Assembly: GCF_024172125.1 (NCBI RefSeq)
Contig: NZ_JAMZEA010000001.1
Span: 558,001 to 622,000, forward strand
DNA: 64,000 nt
Reading direction: 5' to 3'
From: Actinomadura rupiterrae
GTDB lineage: Bacteria; Actinomycetota; Actinomycetes; Streptosporangiales; Streptosporangiaceae
Position numbers and translations under genes: made by a program. Below are positions 17,454 to 26,248 of the stretch, one piece after another. Positions within the stretch are counted from its first letter, which is position 1. Every line of letters starts with the position of its first letter. The notes under the pieces were generated by a model. The model was not told the origin of the DNA, made no database searches, and saw only the letters and a program-made list of their open reading frames with translations.

Positions 17454-19520
17454 TTGATCTTCGTCCGGCCTGATGACGAGGGACGGACCTGGAGCCGGGT
17501 CGGCTACTGGGCCCGGGACCGTGCGGCCGGCGCGGCAGCAGAGGGTCTGCCGCCTCGGATCGCTCGGGGCATGATGTGGGCCGCGCTGGGCATGATTTTC
17601 GCGATCCGCTGGACGGCGGCGGTGGACCATGGGGTCGCGTGGCCGGGCATCGTGCTGGCCGCGGCGTCCTATCCGCCGCTGATCGCCCTCTTGGCGCGCC
17701 GGTGGCGCCCGGCCGTCCGGTCCGGGCTCCTCGCAGCGGTGGTGGTGCTGGCGCTGCTGCCGTTCGCCGTGGTCGGAACGGATTGGGACTGGTTCCCCTG
17801 GACGATCGCGGTGGGGGTGCTGTGTGTGCTCCCGGCACGGATGGCATGGCCCGTGTACGGCCTCGTGCTGGCCGCCACGGGCGCCGGGCGGGTGCTGATC
17901 GGTCTGTCCTTCCCGTACTGGATGTGGTGGGTATCGGCCACTGCGATCGACGGTTTGATCATCTTCAGCCTCTACACCCTCGCGGAAATGGTGCGTGACC
18001 TGCATGACGCCCGGGACGAACTGGCGCGGCTCGCGGCGTTGCGGGAGCGGCTGCGGTTGGACGGAGAGCTGCGCGAGGTCGTGGACGGCGAACTGGTGTC
18101 GATCTCTGCTCGGTTGGCGGGGGCGGCGGGCGCGGCCGCTCGGGTCGAGATCCGCGCTGCGACCGATGCTGCGCGGAGCACCATGGCGTGGATCCGGGAG
18201 ATGGCCGGCGACTATCGCAGTACGGGCGCCCCCGAACCCGCGGTATTGATCAGATCGCCGAGGGTCGCCCGCGTCATCCTTCTCGCCGCGATCCTCATCC
18301 AGGCCGTACGGGGAACGCTGGAAGTGAGCTTCGGATATTCGGCGAGCGTTGCATCCGGGGCGGATCCGTGGTGGATGCTCCTCAGCATTCCGGTTCTCGG
18401 TGCCGCCGTGGTGCTGTTCATGCTGCCGCCGAGCCGGATCCGGCTTGCAGTGATCGGACTACTGGTGTTTCCCCTGGCCTGGCCAGGAGCCTTGCTGGTG
18501 TCCGCCTGGAGCCAGCTTGCCGACGTCTGGGGTTTCTTCCTCGGGGCGGCGCTGGCCTGGCTACGCCCGCGTCACTGGGTGCCGATCGTCGTGCTCGTGG
18601 AGGCCCTGCACTCCCTGGCGCTCTTCTTCGCGTCGCCCGCGCCGAGCCCGGCGGGAACCGCGGGGAACTACCTCACCGACCTCATCCTGGCGTGGCTGTT
18701 CTACAGCCTGACCCGGCTCGGTGACCTGGTGGTGCTGCTGGAGCGCGCGCGCCACGATCTGGCCCGGTCGGCCGTGGCCACCGAGCGTGACCGGATCGCC
18801 CGTGATCTGCATGACGTGCTCGGTTTCAGCCTTTCGGCGGTCGCGCTGCGGGGGGAGCTGGTCTTGCGTCTGCTGGACCGCGAGCCCGAGCGGGCCGAGG
18901 CCGAGCTGACATCACTGTCCGAGGTGGTCGCACAGGCACGTACCGAACTGGCCTCGATCACCAGCGGCCGGATCCGGCTGCGGCTGGATCAGGAGGTGGA
19001 CGCCGCGACCGAGGTGCTGACGGCTGCCGGGATCTCCGTCGCGGCCGACATCGAGCGTGGCCCCCTCCCTGCGGAGGTCGACAGCGCGCTGGCCGCGGCG
19101 CTGCGTGAGAGCGTCACCAATGTGCTGCGGCACAGCCGGGCCCGCACCTGCTCCATCACCATCTCCCGTGCCGACGGCGCGGTGCTTCTGCGCGTTGTCA
19201 ACGACGGCGTCACGGGGCGTCCGGCGGAGCAGGCCGGCGGATCCGGGTTGGCGAGCCTGGCACTGCGCGCGGGCGGGAAACTGGAGGCGGGACCGCGGCC
19301 CGGCGGCAGGTTCGAGCTGGTGGCAAGGTTCGCGTCACAGCCAGCCGGACTCGGGTGGCGATGCGGATGGCGTCGACGCGGTTGCGCGCGCCTAGCTTGG
19401 CGACCGCGGAGGTCAGATAGTTGCGGACCGTCCCGTAGGTCAGGAAGAGCCGTTCGGCGATCTCCCGCGGTTCGGCACCGGTCGCGGACATGCGCAGCAC
19501 CTCGGTCTCCCGCTGGGTGA
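17454..19520 (+). CDS. NarL-type sensor histidine kinase with a duplicated, degenerate first half
   Basis: 688 codons from TTG 17454 (AAGGGTGAG upstream). Half one: about five membrane helices, then a dimerisation helix whose phospho-acceptor His is replaced (ELREVVDGEL where LHDVVG is expected, near residue 207) and no ATPase domain. Half two: another membrane block, intact HisKA_3 box (RDRIARDLHDVLGFSLSAVA, His near 453) and HATPase (ALRESVTNVLRHS, GGSGLASLALRA). After RFELVARFA the last about 60 residues are antisense to a LuxR relic, so the natural end was probably near 19335. No cognate regulator follows. Confidence 0.8.
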   Translation: MIFVRPDDEGRTWSRVGYWARDRAAGAAAEGLPPRIARGMMWAALGMIFAIRWTAAVDHGVAWPGIVLAAASYPPLIALLARRWRPAVRSGLLAAVVVLALLPFAVVGTDWDWFPWTIAVGVLCVLPARMAWPVYGLVLAATGAGRVLIGLSFPYWMWWVSATAIDGLIIFSLYTLAEMVRDLHDARDELARLAALRERLRLDGELREVVDGELVSISARLAGAAGAAARVEIRAATDAARSTMAWIREMAGDYRSTGAPEPAVLIRSPRVARVILLAAILIQAVRGTLEVSFGYSASVASGADPWWMLLSIPVLGAAVVLFMLPPSRIRLAVIGLLVFPLAWPGALLVSAWSQLADVWGFFLGAALAWLRPRHWVPIVVLVEALHSLALFFASPAPSPAGTAGNYLTDLILAWLFYSLTRLGDLVVLLERARHDLARSAVATERDRIARDLHDVLGFSLSAVALRGELVLRLLDREPERAEAELTSLSEVVAQARTELASITSGRIRLRLDQEVDAATEVLTAAGISVAADIERGPLPAEVDSALAAALRESVTNVLRHSRARTCSITISRADGAVLLRVVNDGVTGRPAEQAGGSGLASLALRAGGKLEAGPRPGGRFELVARFASQPAGLGWRCGWRRRGCARLAWRPRRSDSCGPSRRSGRAVRRSPAVRHRSRTCAAPRSPAG

Positions 19521-19530
19521 GCGGGTGCGG
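19335..19530 (-). pseudogene. LuxR-type HTH relic antisense to the kinase 3' end
   Basis: The minus strand reads HPLTQRETEVLRMSATGAEP, REIAERLFLTYGTVRNYLTS and AVAKLGARNRVDAIRIAT, a complete LuxR C-terminal HTH. The usual ending (ESGWL, stop at 19335) needs a one-base shift. No receiver domain is visible upstream on that strand. It overlaps the kinase frame codon-for-codon in antisense. Confidence 0.7.
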
Positions 19531-19839
19531 CTGTGCTCGGGGCCGAGCAGCTGCTGCACCGGGGAGTCGAGCACGGCCGGATCGGCTTCCCGGCACGCCG
19601 GGCAGGGCCGAGCACGGTCCGCCTTCGCCGGCATCCCGTCGATGGGGCCCGGCACCGAGTCCCCGCCGGCAGAGTGCGGCACACCGTTACTGGCGTCGCT
19701 GGTTCTAGTCACGGCACGGCGCTCACTTCTCGATCGGGGATGAGGACGGGTAACGCACGTGGAAGGCGCTGGGCCACGCAGGGATCTGTGTCGCAGCAGC
19801 GGCGTGGTCAGCCCTGCCGCGGTACCGGGATCTTTTGCG

Positions 19840-20658
19840 TCAGGGGTGGGGCGGCGGAGTGGCGGGGGTGGGCGGCAGCCGTGGTGGGGAGGCGGTGGCG
19901 GGCTGATCTGTTTTCCGGCCTGGCTGGCGGCTTGGCAGGACGCCCTTGGCGATGGCTTCTTGGGTGTGGCCGGCAATGCTGGATTCCGACAGGTTCAGGA
20001 GCCGGCCGATCTGCCAGTAGGGCAGGTCGGGGTGGGCGCGGCAGGCGGCGACGACCCGGTCGAAGGAGTCCACCGGCGGAGCTTTGGTGGTCGACGGACG
20101 CGCGACATTGGCCTTCTTCAGGTGGTACAGCACGGTGTGCTGGGTGCAGCCCAGCCGTCCCGCGACGGCGCGGGTGCTGTGCAGCTGCCGGTACAGCTCC
20201 ACCACCTGCCGGGTGTCGATCCCGCGGTGCTGCGGAGCCGCGTGACGACCGATCCCAGCGATGCTCAAGATCGTGCCGATGGTGCCGGTCGACAAGCCGC
20301 AGCCACGGGCGATCTGCCCGACACTGGCACCGCCCCGATACAGCTCGACGGCATGCTCTGCGGTCCACGGCTCACCACCTGGCCCGGGCGCGTGGGCGGG
20401 CAGGTACCGGCGGATGGCCGCCAGCGCATGGGGCCCGATACCGGAGCGGCGCAGCAGTTCCAGATCGGTTTTGGCCGCCAGGCTCTGCAGGGTGGTGATC
20501 CCGGGTTGTCCGGGCCGGTCGGTACTGAGCTGGGAGACCAGGGCATGTCCCCGCCTGTCGTGGCCGAACAGTCGGCCCAGTTCCGGCGCGCGGCGGCATG
20601 CCGGCACAGGACACGGCTCGGACGCCCGGTCTGCCGCAGCGGCTGAGGGCATGCTCAT
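19840..20658 (-). CDS. Multi-HTH DNA-binding protein of unknown role
   Basis: 272 residues from ATG 20658. At least three helix-turn-helix units appear in series: AVELYRGGASVGQIARGCGL with STGTIGTILSIAG, VVELYRQLHSTRAVAGRLGC with TQHTVLYHLKKAN, and a third around LPYWQIGRLLNLSESSI. An N-terminal Cys pair (CPVPACR) and a HhH-like LLRRSGIGPHAL precede them. The tail is Pro-rich. It resembles resolvase/Hin-type HTH repeats without a catalytic domain. Possibly the last gene of the small-protein cassette upstream. Confidence 0.6.
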   Translation of the reverse strand: MSMPSAAAADRASEPCPVPACRRAPELGRLFGHDRRGHALVSQLSTDRPGQPGITTLQSLAAKTDLELLRRSGIGPHALAAIRRYLPAHAPGPGGEPWTAEHAVELYRGGASVGQIARGCGLSTGTIGTILSIAGIGRHAAPQHRGIDTRQVVELYRQLHSTRAVAGRLGCTQHTVLYHLKKANVARPSTTKAPPVDSFDRVVAACRAHPDLPYWQIGRLLNLSESSIAGHTQEAIAKGVLPSRQPGRKTDQPATASPPRLPPTPATPPPHP

Positions 20659-20939
20659 CAGCGCTGTCCAGTAGCGAGTGGGATATCGCCGAGGATGGGC
20701 ATGATTCGGGCTCCCTGTGAACCGGTGCTGGGGCCGGGCTGCGCGGGCCGTGGGCGTTGTCTCTTGATGTCCTGGCCATTGCGGCGGTCCGGCAGGGCGA
20801 CGTCAGTGTTGGCGGCGCGGACGCGGCGTCCCGACACGGGTTGGCCGGGTGAGGATGTTGGTGTTCCTCGGCAAGATGCGGACTGCCCCCGGTCGGGGAC
20901 GCGGCCGGCCGGGGCAGGCCGCGTAACGCCCGAACCCTG

Positions 20940-21278
20940 TCAAGGGTGGTCGGCGGCTTGGGCGAACTCGTGGGCGGCGGTTGCCAGGAAGTGGATGGCG
21001 ATGTGGGTGGAGTGCCGGGCCATCTGCAGCGCCTGCCCAGCGGTCTCCAGATGTTCCTGGACCTTGCGGCGGGCCTGCTCATCACCCATCGTCAGGGAGA
21101 TCCCACCGAACGCCTGCACCAGCTCGTGCATGGCCTTGGAAGTCTCCTCCAGCTTGCCGACCAGCTCACCCATCCGCCGCGGATCGCACCGCAACTCCTC
21201 CCCATGGGTGTAGACGGCCTCGCTCATCGCCGCCAGGTGCTCGGTCAGGGCGTCCAGCTGGGTGTCGATGAGATCCAC
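20940..21278 (-). CDS. Small all-helical protein, unknown function
   Basis: 112 residues with heptad-like helices (QLDALTEHLAAMSEAVYTHG, MGELVGKLEETSKAMHELVQ, HIAIHFLATAAHEFAQAAD). No signal peptide or known domain. Twelve bases downstream of the previous minus-strand gene, so it is probably co-transcribed. Confidence 0.65.
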   Translation of the reverse strand: MDLIDTQLDALTEHLAAMSEAVYTHGEELRCDPRRMGELVGKLEETSKAMHELVQAFGGISLTMGDEQARRKVQEHLETAGQALQMARHSTHIAIHFLATAAHEFAQAADHP

Positions 21279-21290
21279 GCCCGGCCCCTC

Positions 21291-21680
21291 CTAGTTCACC
21301 GACGCCAGCAGCGCCCGCACCCGCTGGTCAAGGTGGAGGGTGAACCCGCCGCGCTCCAGCAGCAGCCTCACCAACGCCCAATGCCGCAGACAGCACCCCG
21401 CCGACGACGACGCACCCGTCCGGGCATCCAGCAGCGTGATCCACAAGACCCCGGCACGGACGCACCCCTCCTGCAGACACGGATGCGGACAGCTGCTCAA
21501 CAGGACCGACGCGACGGTCGCCGCGCAGCGCGCCTGCACCGAATCGGTTCGATCGCCGGTCTGCTGTTCTGCATGGCGCAGACCAGCCGGCGCCTCGGCC
21601 TCCACCTCCGGCGGCAACCTCCGCACATCCTTGCGCCGATGCTGAGGCTGAGCTCGGCGCCGTGCCTTCCTGCGATGCAC
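21291..21680 (-). CDS. Cys-rich small protein, unknown function
   Basis: 129 codons. The N-terminal third is Arg-rich and may be over-extended. The core SSCPHPCLQEGCVRAGVLWI and SAGCCLRHWALVRLLLERGG has five Cys and a His, so it may bind a metal. It lies between the 80-residue gene and the 112-residue gene in one direction with short gaps. Confidence 0.55.
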   Translation of the reverse strand: MHRRKARRRAQPQHRRKDVRRLPPEVEAEAPAGLRHAEQQTGDRTDSVQARCAATVASVLLSSCPHPCLQEGCVRAGVLWITLLDARTGASSSAGCCLRHWALVRLLLERGGFTLHLDQRVRALLASVN

Positions 21681-21719
21681 ATGCCCTCCTACAGGCCGTC
21701 CTCGATACGAAGGGTTGGA

Positions 21720-21962
21720 TCAGTCGTCGGCGTTCCAGCGCACGGGGCCGTCGGGGCGGGTCGGCGGCTCGGCGACCGGAGCTCCTGGGGCGGTGGCAGC
21801 GAGCACGTCGAGCTTGGCGCGGGCCTGCCGCACCCGCTCCCCCGCCAAGGAGCGCTCCCGCGCCGGCATCCAGGTCGCGTTGCTGCTCGCCCAGCCGCTG
21901 TAGACCCTCACCACCGCACGGTTGTAGAGGTCCTCGACCAGCCGGTCATCGTCGCCGTTCAC
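21720..21962 (-). CDS. Small protein of unknown function
   Basis: 80 residues from GTG 21962, overlapping the stop of the preceding gene as GTGA. Contains DRLVEDLYNRAVVRVYSGWA and a helical ERVRQARAKLDVLAA, then a Pro-rich end. No family recognised. The overlap indicates translational coupling. Confidence 0.6.
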   Translation of the reverse strand: MNGDDDRLVEDLYNRAVVRVYSGWASSNATWMPARERSLAGERVRQARAKLDVLAATAPGAPVAEPPTRPDGPVRWNADD

Positions 21963-22195
21963 ATCGGCCCCCGGATCCGCGCCTCGACCAACGCCTCCTC
22001 GGCGAGCGCCTCCCGCAGGCCCTCCACCGACTCCCGAATGATCGACATGTGCAGCCCGCGAAACAGCTCGCGGTCCGACAACGGTGCACACCGACTGGCG
22101 ACGTTCAGGGTCCCGTTCCGGGAGCTGAAGATCTCCCAATCCGGGTATCGAGCTGTGAGCTCGTCCAGGGTGGACATGCTCGCCACCGCCTTCAT
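21959..22195 (-). CDS. Small protein often found beside DUF5753-type regulators
   Basis: 78 residues from ATG 22195 (AGGAA upstream; ATG 22177 is possible). The pattern LDELTARYPDWEIFSS, CAPLSDRELFRGLHMSI and SVEGLREALAEE resembles short actinobacterial proteins encoded near XRE-DUF5753 genes; I know no function for them. It is divergent from the XRE-DUF5753 gene and heads the small-protein cassette. Confidence 0.6.
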   Translation of the reverse strand: MKAVASMSTLDELTARYPDWEIFSSRNGTLNVASRCAPLSDRELFRGLHMSIIRESVEGLREALAEEALVEARIRGPM

Positions 22196-22312
22196 CGTGA
22201 GCGCGTTCCTGCTGTTAAGCGTTGCGCTGACGGCGTAATCTGGGGAGGCAAAGCACAGGCACAGCAAGCGAACAACCCCCCGTCACCCACTTGTACGGAG
22301 CTGTACGAGATC

Positions 22313-23143
22313 ATGGGAAGCAAACACCTGACACCGCGCATGTTCCTTGCTAGGGAGATGCGGCGGGCGCGGGAGGAACGTGATCTCAAAACGGATGATG
22401 TGGCGCGTGCGGTGTACGTTTCGGAAGGGTTGGTCCGTTCCTGGGAGAAAGGGCGCCGCCTTCCGCAGCCTGATCACCTCGACGCGATCGAAAAGCTCTA
22501 CGGACCGGATGCGATCAAGGGAATCCTCACTCGAATCAGGACCGACCTCATCAACGCGGCGGTCCCGCTGGAGTGGATGCGCAAGTGGCGAGACATCGAG
22601 AACCGGGCCTCCTCGCTGCTGTCGTTCGAGACCACGGTGATCCCGGGCCTTCTGCAGACCGAGGAGTACGCCAGTGCCGTCTTCCAGTTGGCCACGCACC
22701 TCGGAGACACCGACAAGGTGCTGGCCGACCGGCTCGATCGGCAGAAGTTGCTCACCTCAGAAGATGACCCGCCCACGATGGTGGCCGTGATCTCAGAGGC
22801 CGTCCTTGTCAGCTGCGTCGGAGGGCCAGAGGTCATGAAGGAGCAGTTGCAGCACCTGGTTCGCATGGCCGATCGAGACAATGTCTTTGTGCACATAGTT
22901 CCCTTCAGTTCACCGGTCTGCGCAGGATTCCTCGCCCCCTTCGTAATTGCCACCTTCGAGGCTGGAGAAGTTGCCTATGTCGATGATCAACTGAAGGCCG
23001 AAGTCATCGAGGAACCCGAGAACGTGGCCATCCTGCGCAGAATGTTTGAGCAATTCAGAGCTGACGCGCTCCGACAGTCGGACTCTATTGACCTCATTGA
23101 GCCTTTTCCATCACGGGGCGAGGGCGGCCTCGCGGTTTTGTAG
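22313..23143 (+). CDS. XRE regulator with DUF5753, C-terminus altered by an insertion
   Basis: 276 codons. HTH: REMRRAREERDLKTDDVARA, VYVSEGLVRSWEKGRRLPQP. DUF5753: SFETTVIPGLLQTEEYASAV, RLDRQKLLTSEDDPPTMVAV, HIVPFSS. The native frame read DLIERTIEERWII and stopped at about 24054, overlapping DUF397. An IS5-type element inserted after DLI gives a new tail (EPFPSRGEGGLAVL). Only the last about nine residues are replaced, so the protein may still fold. TGTAC repeats upstream of the start may be its operator. Relatives (BldB/WhiJ-type systems) act with DUF397 proteins in development. Confidence 0.85.
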   Translation: MGSKHLTPRMFLAREMRRAREERDLKTDDVARAVYVSEGLVRSWEKGRRLPQPDHLDAIEKLYGPDAIKGILTRIRTDLINAAVPLEWMRKWRDIENRASSLLSFETTVIPGLLQTEEYASAVFQLATHLGDTDKVLADRLDRQKLLTSEDDPPTMVAVISEAVLVSCVGGPEVMKEQLQHLVRMADRDNVFVHIVPFSSPVCAGFLAPFVIATFEAGEVAYVDDQLKAEVIEEPENVAILRRMFEQFRADALRQSDSIDLIEPFPSRGEGGLAVL

Positions 23144-24020
23144 GACGCTGATGGCCTTGGCGAGGTGGCCGGCGCGGTAGGGGCAGCAGCGGAGCTTGGT
23201 GAGGATCTTCCATGACTTGAGCTGGGCGTTTCCGCGTTCACCTGGTCCGCGGAGCTTGGCGTGGGCCCGGTTGGCTTGTTTCTGGGAGGCGGGCTTGTTC
23301 CTGCCCTTGTAAGGAACGATGATCGCGGGACCGGCGCCGACGTAGCCCTTGTCGGCCAGGACCGGCAGCCCGCACGCTGCCAGGGCGCGGATGATTCCCC
23401 GGTTCCGGGCCGCTTTCAGGTCGTGGATCGAGCCGGGTACCGCACCCGACACCCACACGATCTGCCCGTACGGGCCGGCAATGACCTGCAGGTTCACGCC
23501 GTGCTTGTGATGCTTGCCCGAGTAGAAGAGCCGGTCGGCGCGGAGGCGGTCGGTCGCGATGAGAGTGCCGTCCAGGATCAGATGTCCCAGCCCGTCTTTC
23601 TTCGCCTTGGCGAGTGTGGTGCCGAGCTTGGGTGAGCGGGCCGACAGCCAAGCCACGACCTCGTTCACATACCTCCACGCGGTCGTCGTCCCGACCCCGA
23701 AACCTGCCGCGAGCTGCGCGAACGTATCGCCCTTCTTCAAGTATGCGAGCGTCATCAGCGCCTGCTGCCCCGCGTTCAAAGCCCGGCCCTTGCTCTTCAG
23801 CTTCGTCCGCTCCCGCCGGACGAGACCGGTCAGGTAGTTCAGAGTCGAACGCGACAACGGCAGCGAAGCACGATAGAACAGCACGTGAAACCTCTGGTTG
23901 CGGGGGGCGGAGGTCAGAGACCACCTCTCCTACCAGGGGTTTCTTCACCTCCACGGCCAGCCACGCCGCCCGCGATCATGCTGTGATCAGCAGCCTTGAA
24001 GAGGCTGCTGGAAAAGGTTC
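23099..24020 (-). mobile_element. IS5-family (ISL2/IS1031-like) insertion sequence, about 922 bp
   Basis: Ends GAGCCTTTTCCA (23099-23110) and TGGAAAAGGTTC (24009-24020) are inverted with one mismatch, flanked by ATT on both sides. The shared flank can be read as long as TCATTGA, so the exact target size is ambiguous. It carries one transposase gene and interrupts the DUF5753-DUF397 overlap. Confidence 0.85.
23111..23884 (-). CDS. IS5-family transposase (DDE_Tnp_4 type)
   Basis: 257 residues, single frame. N-terminal HTH (AQLAAGFGVGTTTAWRYVNE), first Asp in LGHLILDGTLIATDRL, second Asp in LPVLADKGYVGAG, Glu in GPGERGNAQLKSWKIL. The HH(K)HG segment SGKHHKHGVNLQVI is typical of actinobacterial ISL2-like transposases. 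Looks intact. Confidence 0.9.
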   Translation of the reverse strand: MLFYRASLPLSRSTLNYLTGLVRRERTKLKSKGRALNAGQQALMTLAYLKKGDTFAQLAAGFGVGTTTAWRYVNEVVAWLSARSPKLGTTLAKAKKDGLGHLILDGTLIATDRLRADRLFYSGKHHKHGVNLQVIAGPYGQIVWVSGAVPGSIHDLKAARNRGIIRALAACGLPVLADKGYVGAGPAIIVPYKGRNKPASQKQANRAHAKLRGPGERGNAQLKSWKILTKLRCCPYRAGHLAKAISVLQNREAALAP

Positions 24021-24043
24021 ATTGAAAGGACTATCGAGGAGCG

Positions 24044-24238
24044 ATGGATAATCTAATTTGGCAGAAGTCGTCCCACAGCGGCGCAAACGGCGGGAATTGC
24101 GTCGAACTAGCACGTCTCCGACGCGTCGCCTTCATCCGGGACAGCCAAGACCCGAATAGCGCCCCCTTGATGATCGATCTCGCGCAATTGTCATTCATTA
24201 TTGCCGACATCAAGCTTGGCCGACAACCTTGCTTGTAG
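24044..24238 (+). CDS. DUF397 protein
   Basis: 64 residues with the DUF397 signature: IWQKSSHSGANGGNCVELAR at the start and VAFIRDSQDPN in the middle. GAGGAG lies just upstream. Its ATG lay inside the end of the DUF5753 gene before the insertion, so it was translationally coupled. Now its only nearby upstream sequence is the IS right end. Confidence 0.9.
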   Translation: MDNLIWQKSSHSGANGGNCVELARLRRVAFIRDSQDPNSAPLMIDLAQLSFIIADIKLGRQPCL

Positions 24239-24358
24239 AAATACGGCCATAGCAGCACTGATTCAACACTGACTGACGGGCCCCAGCAGGGAGTTGGGAA
24301 CTGCCTGCACGCCGCCACTTGCCCCGATACATTCCGGGCCCGGATTGTCAGTCGCCTC

Positions 24359-26026
24359 TTAAATGGACCTCTTAACTTCGCTGGACAGGGGTTTGCGGCC
24401 GATGCCGGCATAGAGCCCTGCCTCGGCAGGCTGGACGGTCAGGGCCCCGCACGGTGGCCGCCATTGTGAGGTGAAGACCAGGCCGGGGCGTACGAGCTCC
24501 GTACCATCGAAAAAGCGATTCACCTCGGCTGCGCTACGAGTATGCAGCGAGGCACTCGCTCGCTCGTCGTAGATCCTCTCGACTGCCCGGGCGGTACGCG
24601 CACCGGCATCGGCAGTGCCGTGCGAAACGACCAGATAGCTCCCGGGGGCCGCTTCTGCCAAAAGCCGGGCAACGGCCACGTGCGGGTCGTCCTCATCCGG
24701 GATGAAGTGGAGGATGGCCAATAGCAGGATCGCCACGGGCTGGGCAAAGTCGATAAGCTCCTGAAGCCGCCAGTGCCGAAGGATCAACTCCGGATCGCGC
24801 AGGTCAGCTTTGACGAGGGCGACGTTATCAGTCTCTGCCAACAATGCCCTGGCGTGGACCGAAACGATCGGATCGTTGTCAACGTAGACGATGCGGGCTC
24901 GGGGGCAATGCCGTTGAGCAACCTCGTGCACGTTGTTCTGAGTGGGCAACCCGGTGCCGATATCAAGGAACTGGGTAACGCCGCGGGCTGTCAGATATTC
25001 GACGGCGCGACAGAGGAACGCACGATTCTCCTGGCATGCAACGATCCCGTGCGGCGCGGCCTTGAGGATCGCCTCCCCCGCCTCGCGGTCCGCAGCGAAG
25101 TTGTCCTTCCCTCCAAGGAACCAATCGTAGATCCGGGCGGGACTCGGTCGCGAAACGTCTATCCCTGTTGGCGTCCAGCAATCCCCCGCCGAGTCCGTCC
25201 TCCGACTCAAGCCTACTGACGGCAGAGGCGAGGGGGCGGATGAGCTGTGGTCGCCGGAGGCCGTTGGGGCGCGGAGGGTGAAGCCTTGCTGCAGGCAGGG
25301 TTCGTTGCGGATGATCTGCTGGGCGAGCCTTTGAAGGGAAGGGCCGAGGAGCGCCTGAGTGCCCATCAGGTCGACCGCCTCGTCATAGAGGGCCAACGCC
25401 TCGGCCTTGTGCTCTGTGCGGTAGAGCACGAGCATCAACTGGCTGCGATGCCGCTCGTTGTAGGGGTCCTCGGCCAGCCAGCGCCGAAGCTTGGCAATGA
25501 GGTGACCGTGCTCCCCCAGGTCGAGCAGAATGCTGCCCAGTTCCTCGCGTGCCTCGCGTCGCTGTGCAAGTAGTCCTTGGCGGAGGGGCTCCACTGCGGC
25601 GGTGGATGGCAGGTCTGCCAGCGGCCGGGCCCCCCACAGGCTCAAAGCACTCTCGAAGAGGCCGGCAGCGGCCCGAAGGTCGGCTGGCCGGGTCCGCTCT
25701 GCCCTGGCCGTGAGCTGTTCGAACTGACACAGATCCAGGTAGTCCCCCTGCCCCAGGTGCAGGCGGTACCCGCCCGGTTCGGTCACCAGGAAGTGTGCGG
25801 GGACGAGCTTGCGGGCCACGAGGACAGCCTGCTGGAGCGCCTTGCCCGGGTTCTTGAGTCCGCTTGCTCCCCACAGCAGCTCGGTCAACGCGTCAGCTCT
25901 CACGGTCTCGCCCGCGTGCAGCGCCAACACTGACACCAGCTGGCGTGACTGCGGCCGCGTGACAGCAATGCATTCGCCGGAGTCCGCCCGGATGTCGAGC
26001 CCGCTGCCCAGGATTCGATACTCCAT
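24359..26026 (-). CDS. Fusion of a BTAD/SARP-like domain with a DUF574 SAM-methyltransferase
   Basis: 555 residues from ATG 26026 (GGGGAGGGC upstream). Residues 1-240: a winged-helix start (VLALHAGETVRADALTELLW) and a BTAD helical domain (CQFEQLTARAERTRPADLRA ... LMLVLYRTEHKAEALALYDE). Residues 285-555: DUF574/Methyltransf_19 with PSPARIYDWFLGGKDNFAAD, SAM site FLDIGTGLPTQNNVHEVAQR and the acid loop IVYVDNDPIVSVHARALLAE. BTAD proteins regulate antibiotic pathways; the DUF574 substrate is unknown. I do not know this fusion as a described architecture. Confidence 0.85.
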   Translation of the reverse strand: MEYRILGSGLDIRADSGECIAVTRPQSRQLVSVLALHAGETVRADALTELLWGASGLKNPGKALQQAVLVARKLVPAHFLVTEPGGYRLHLGQGDYLDLCQFEQLTARAERTRPADLRAAAGLFESALSLWGARPLADLPSTAAVEPLRQGLLAQRREAREELGSILLDLGEHGHLIAKLRRWLAEDPYNERHRSQLMLVLYRTEHKAEALALYDEAVDLMGTQALLGPSLQRLAQQIIRNEPCLQQGFTLRAPTASGDHSSSAPSPLPSVGLSRRTDSAGDCWTPTGIDVSRPSPARIYDWFLGGKDNFAADREAGEAILKAAPHGIVACQENRAFLCRAVEYLTARGVTQFLDIGTGLPTQNNVHEVAQRHCPRARIVYVDNDPIVSVHARALLAETDNVALVKADLRDPELILRHWRLQELIDFAQPVAILLLAILHFIPDEDDPHVAVARLLAEAAPGSYLVVSHGTADAGARTARAVERIYDERASASLHTRSAAEVNRFFDGTELVRPGLVFTSQWRPPCGALTVQPAEAGLYAGIGRKPLSSEVKRSI

Positions 26027-26248
26027 CGCCCTCCCCGGAAGTTGACGACGATCTCGGCAATAGGACAACAACCGAGTCAGGCTCCAGTTACGGCCTCGCA
26101 AGCATTGACCGAATGTGGCCATCGGCCCTCACGCCCTACCCGCTGTCCGTTTGGTGACCGGTTGATGACCACCAACTCGTAATCTCGGTCGCATCTTCGA
26201 CGGAGATCAAGGTCAACTGGTTCCGGTCACGACAACGAGGAGCGCTGG

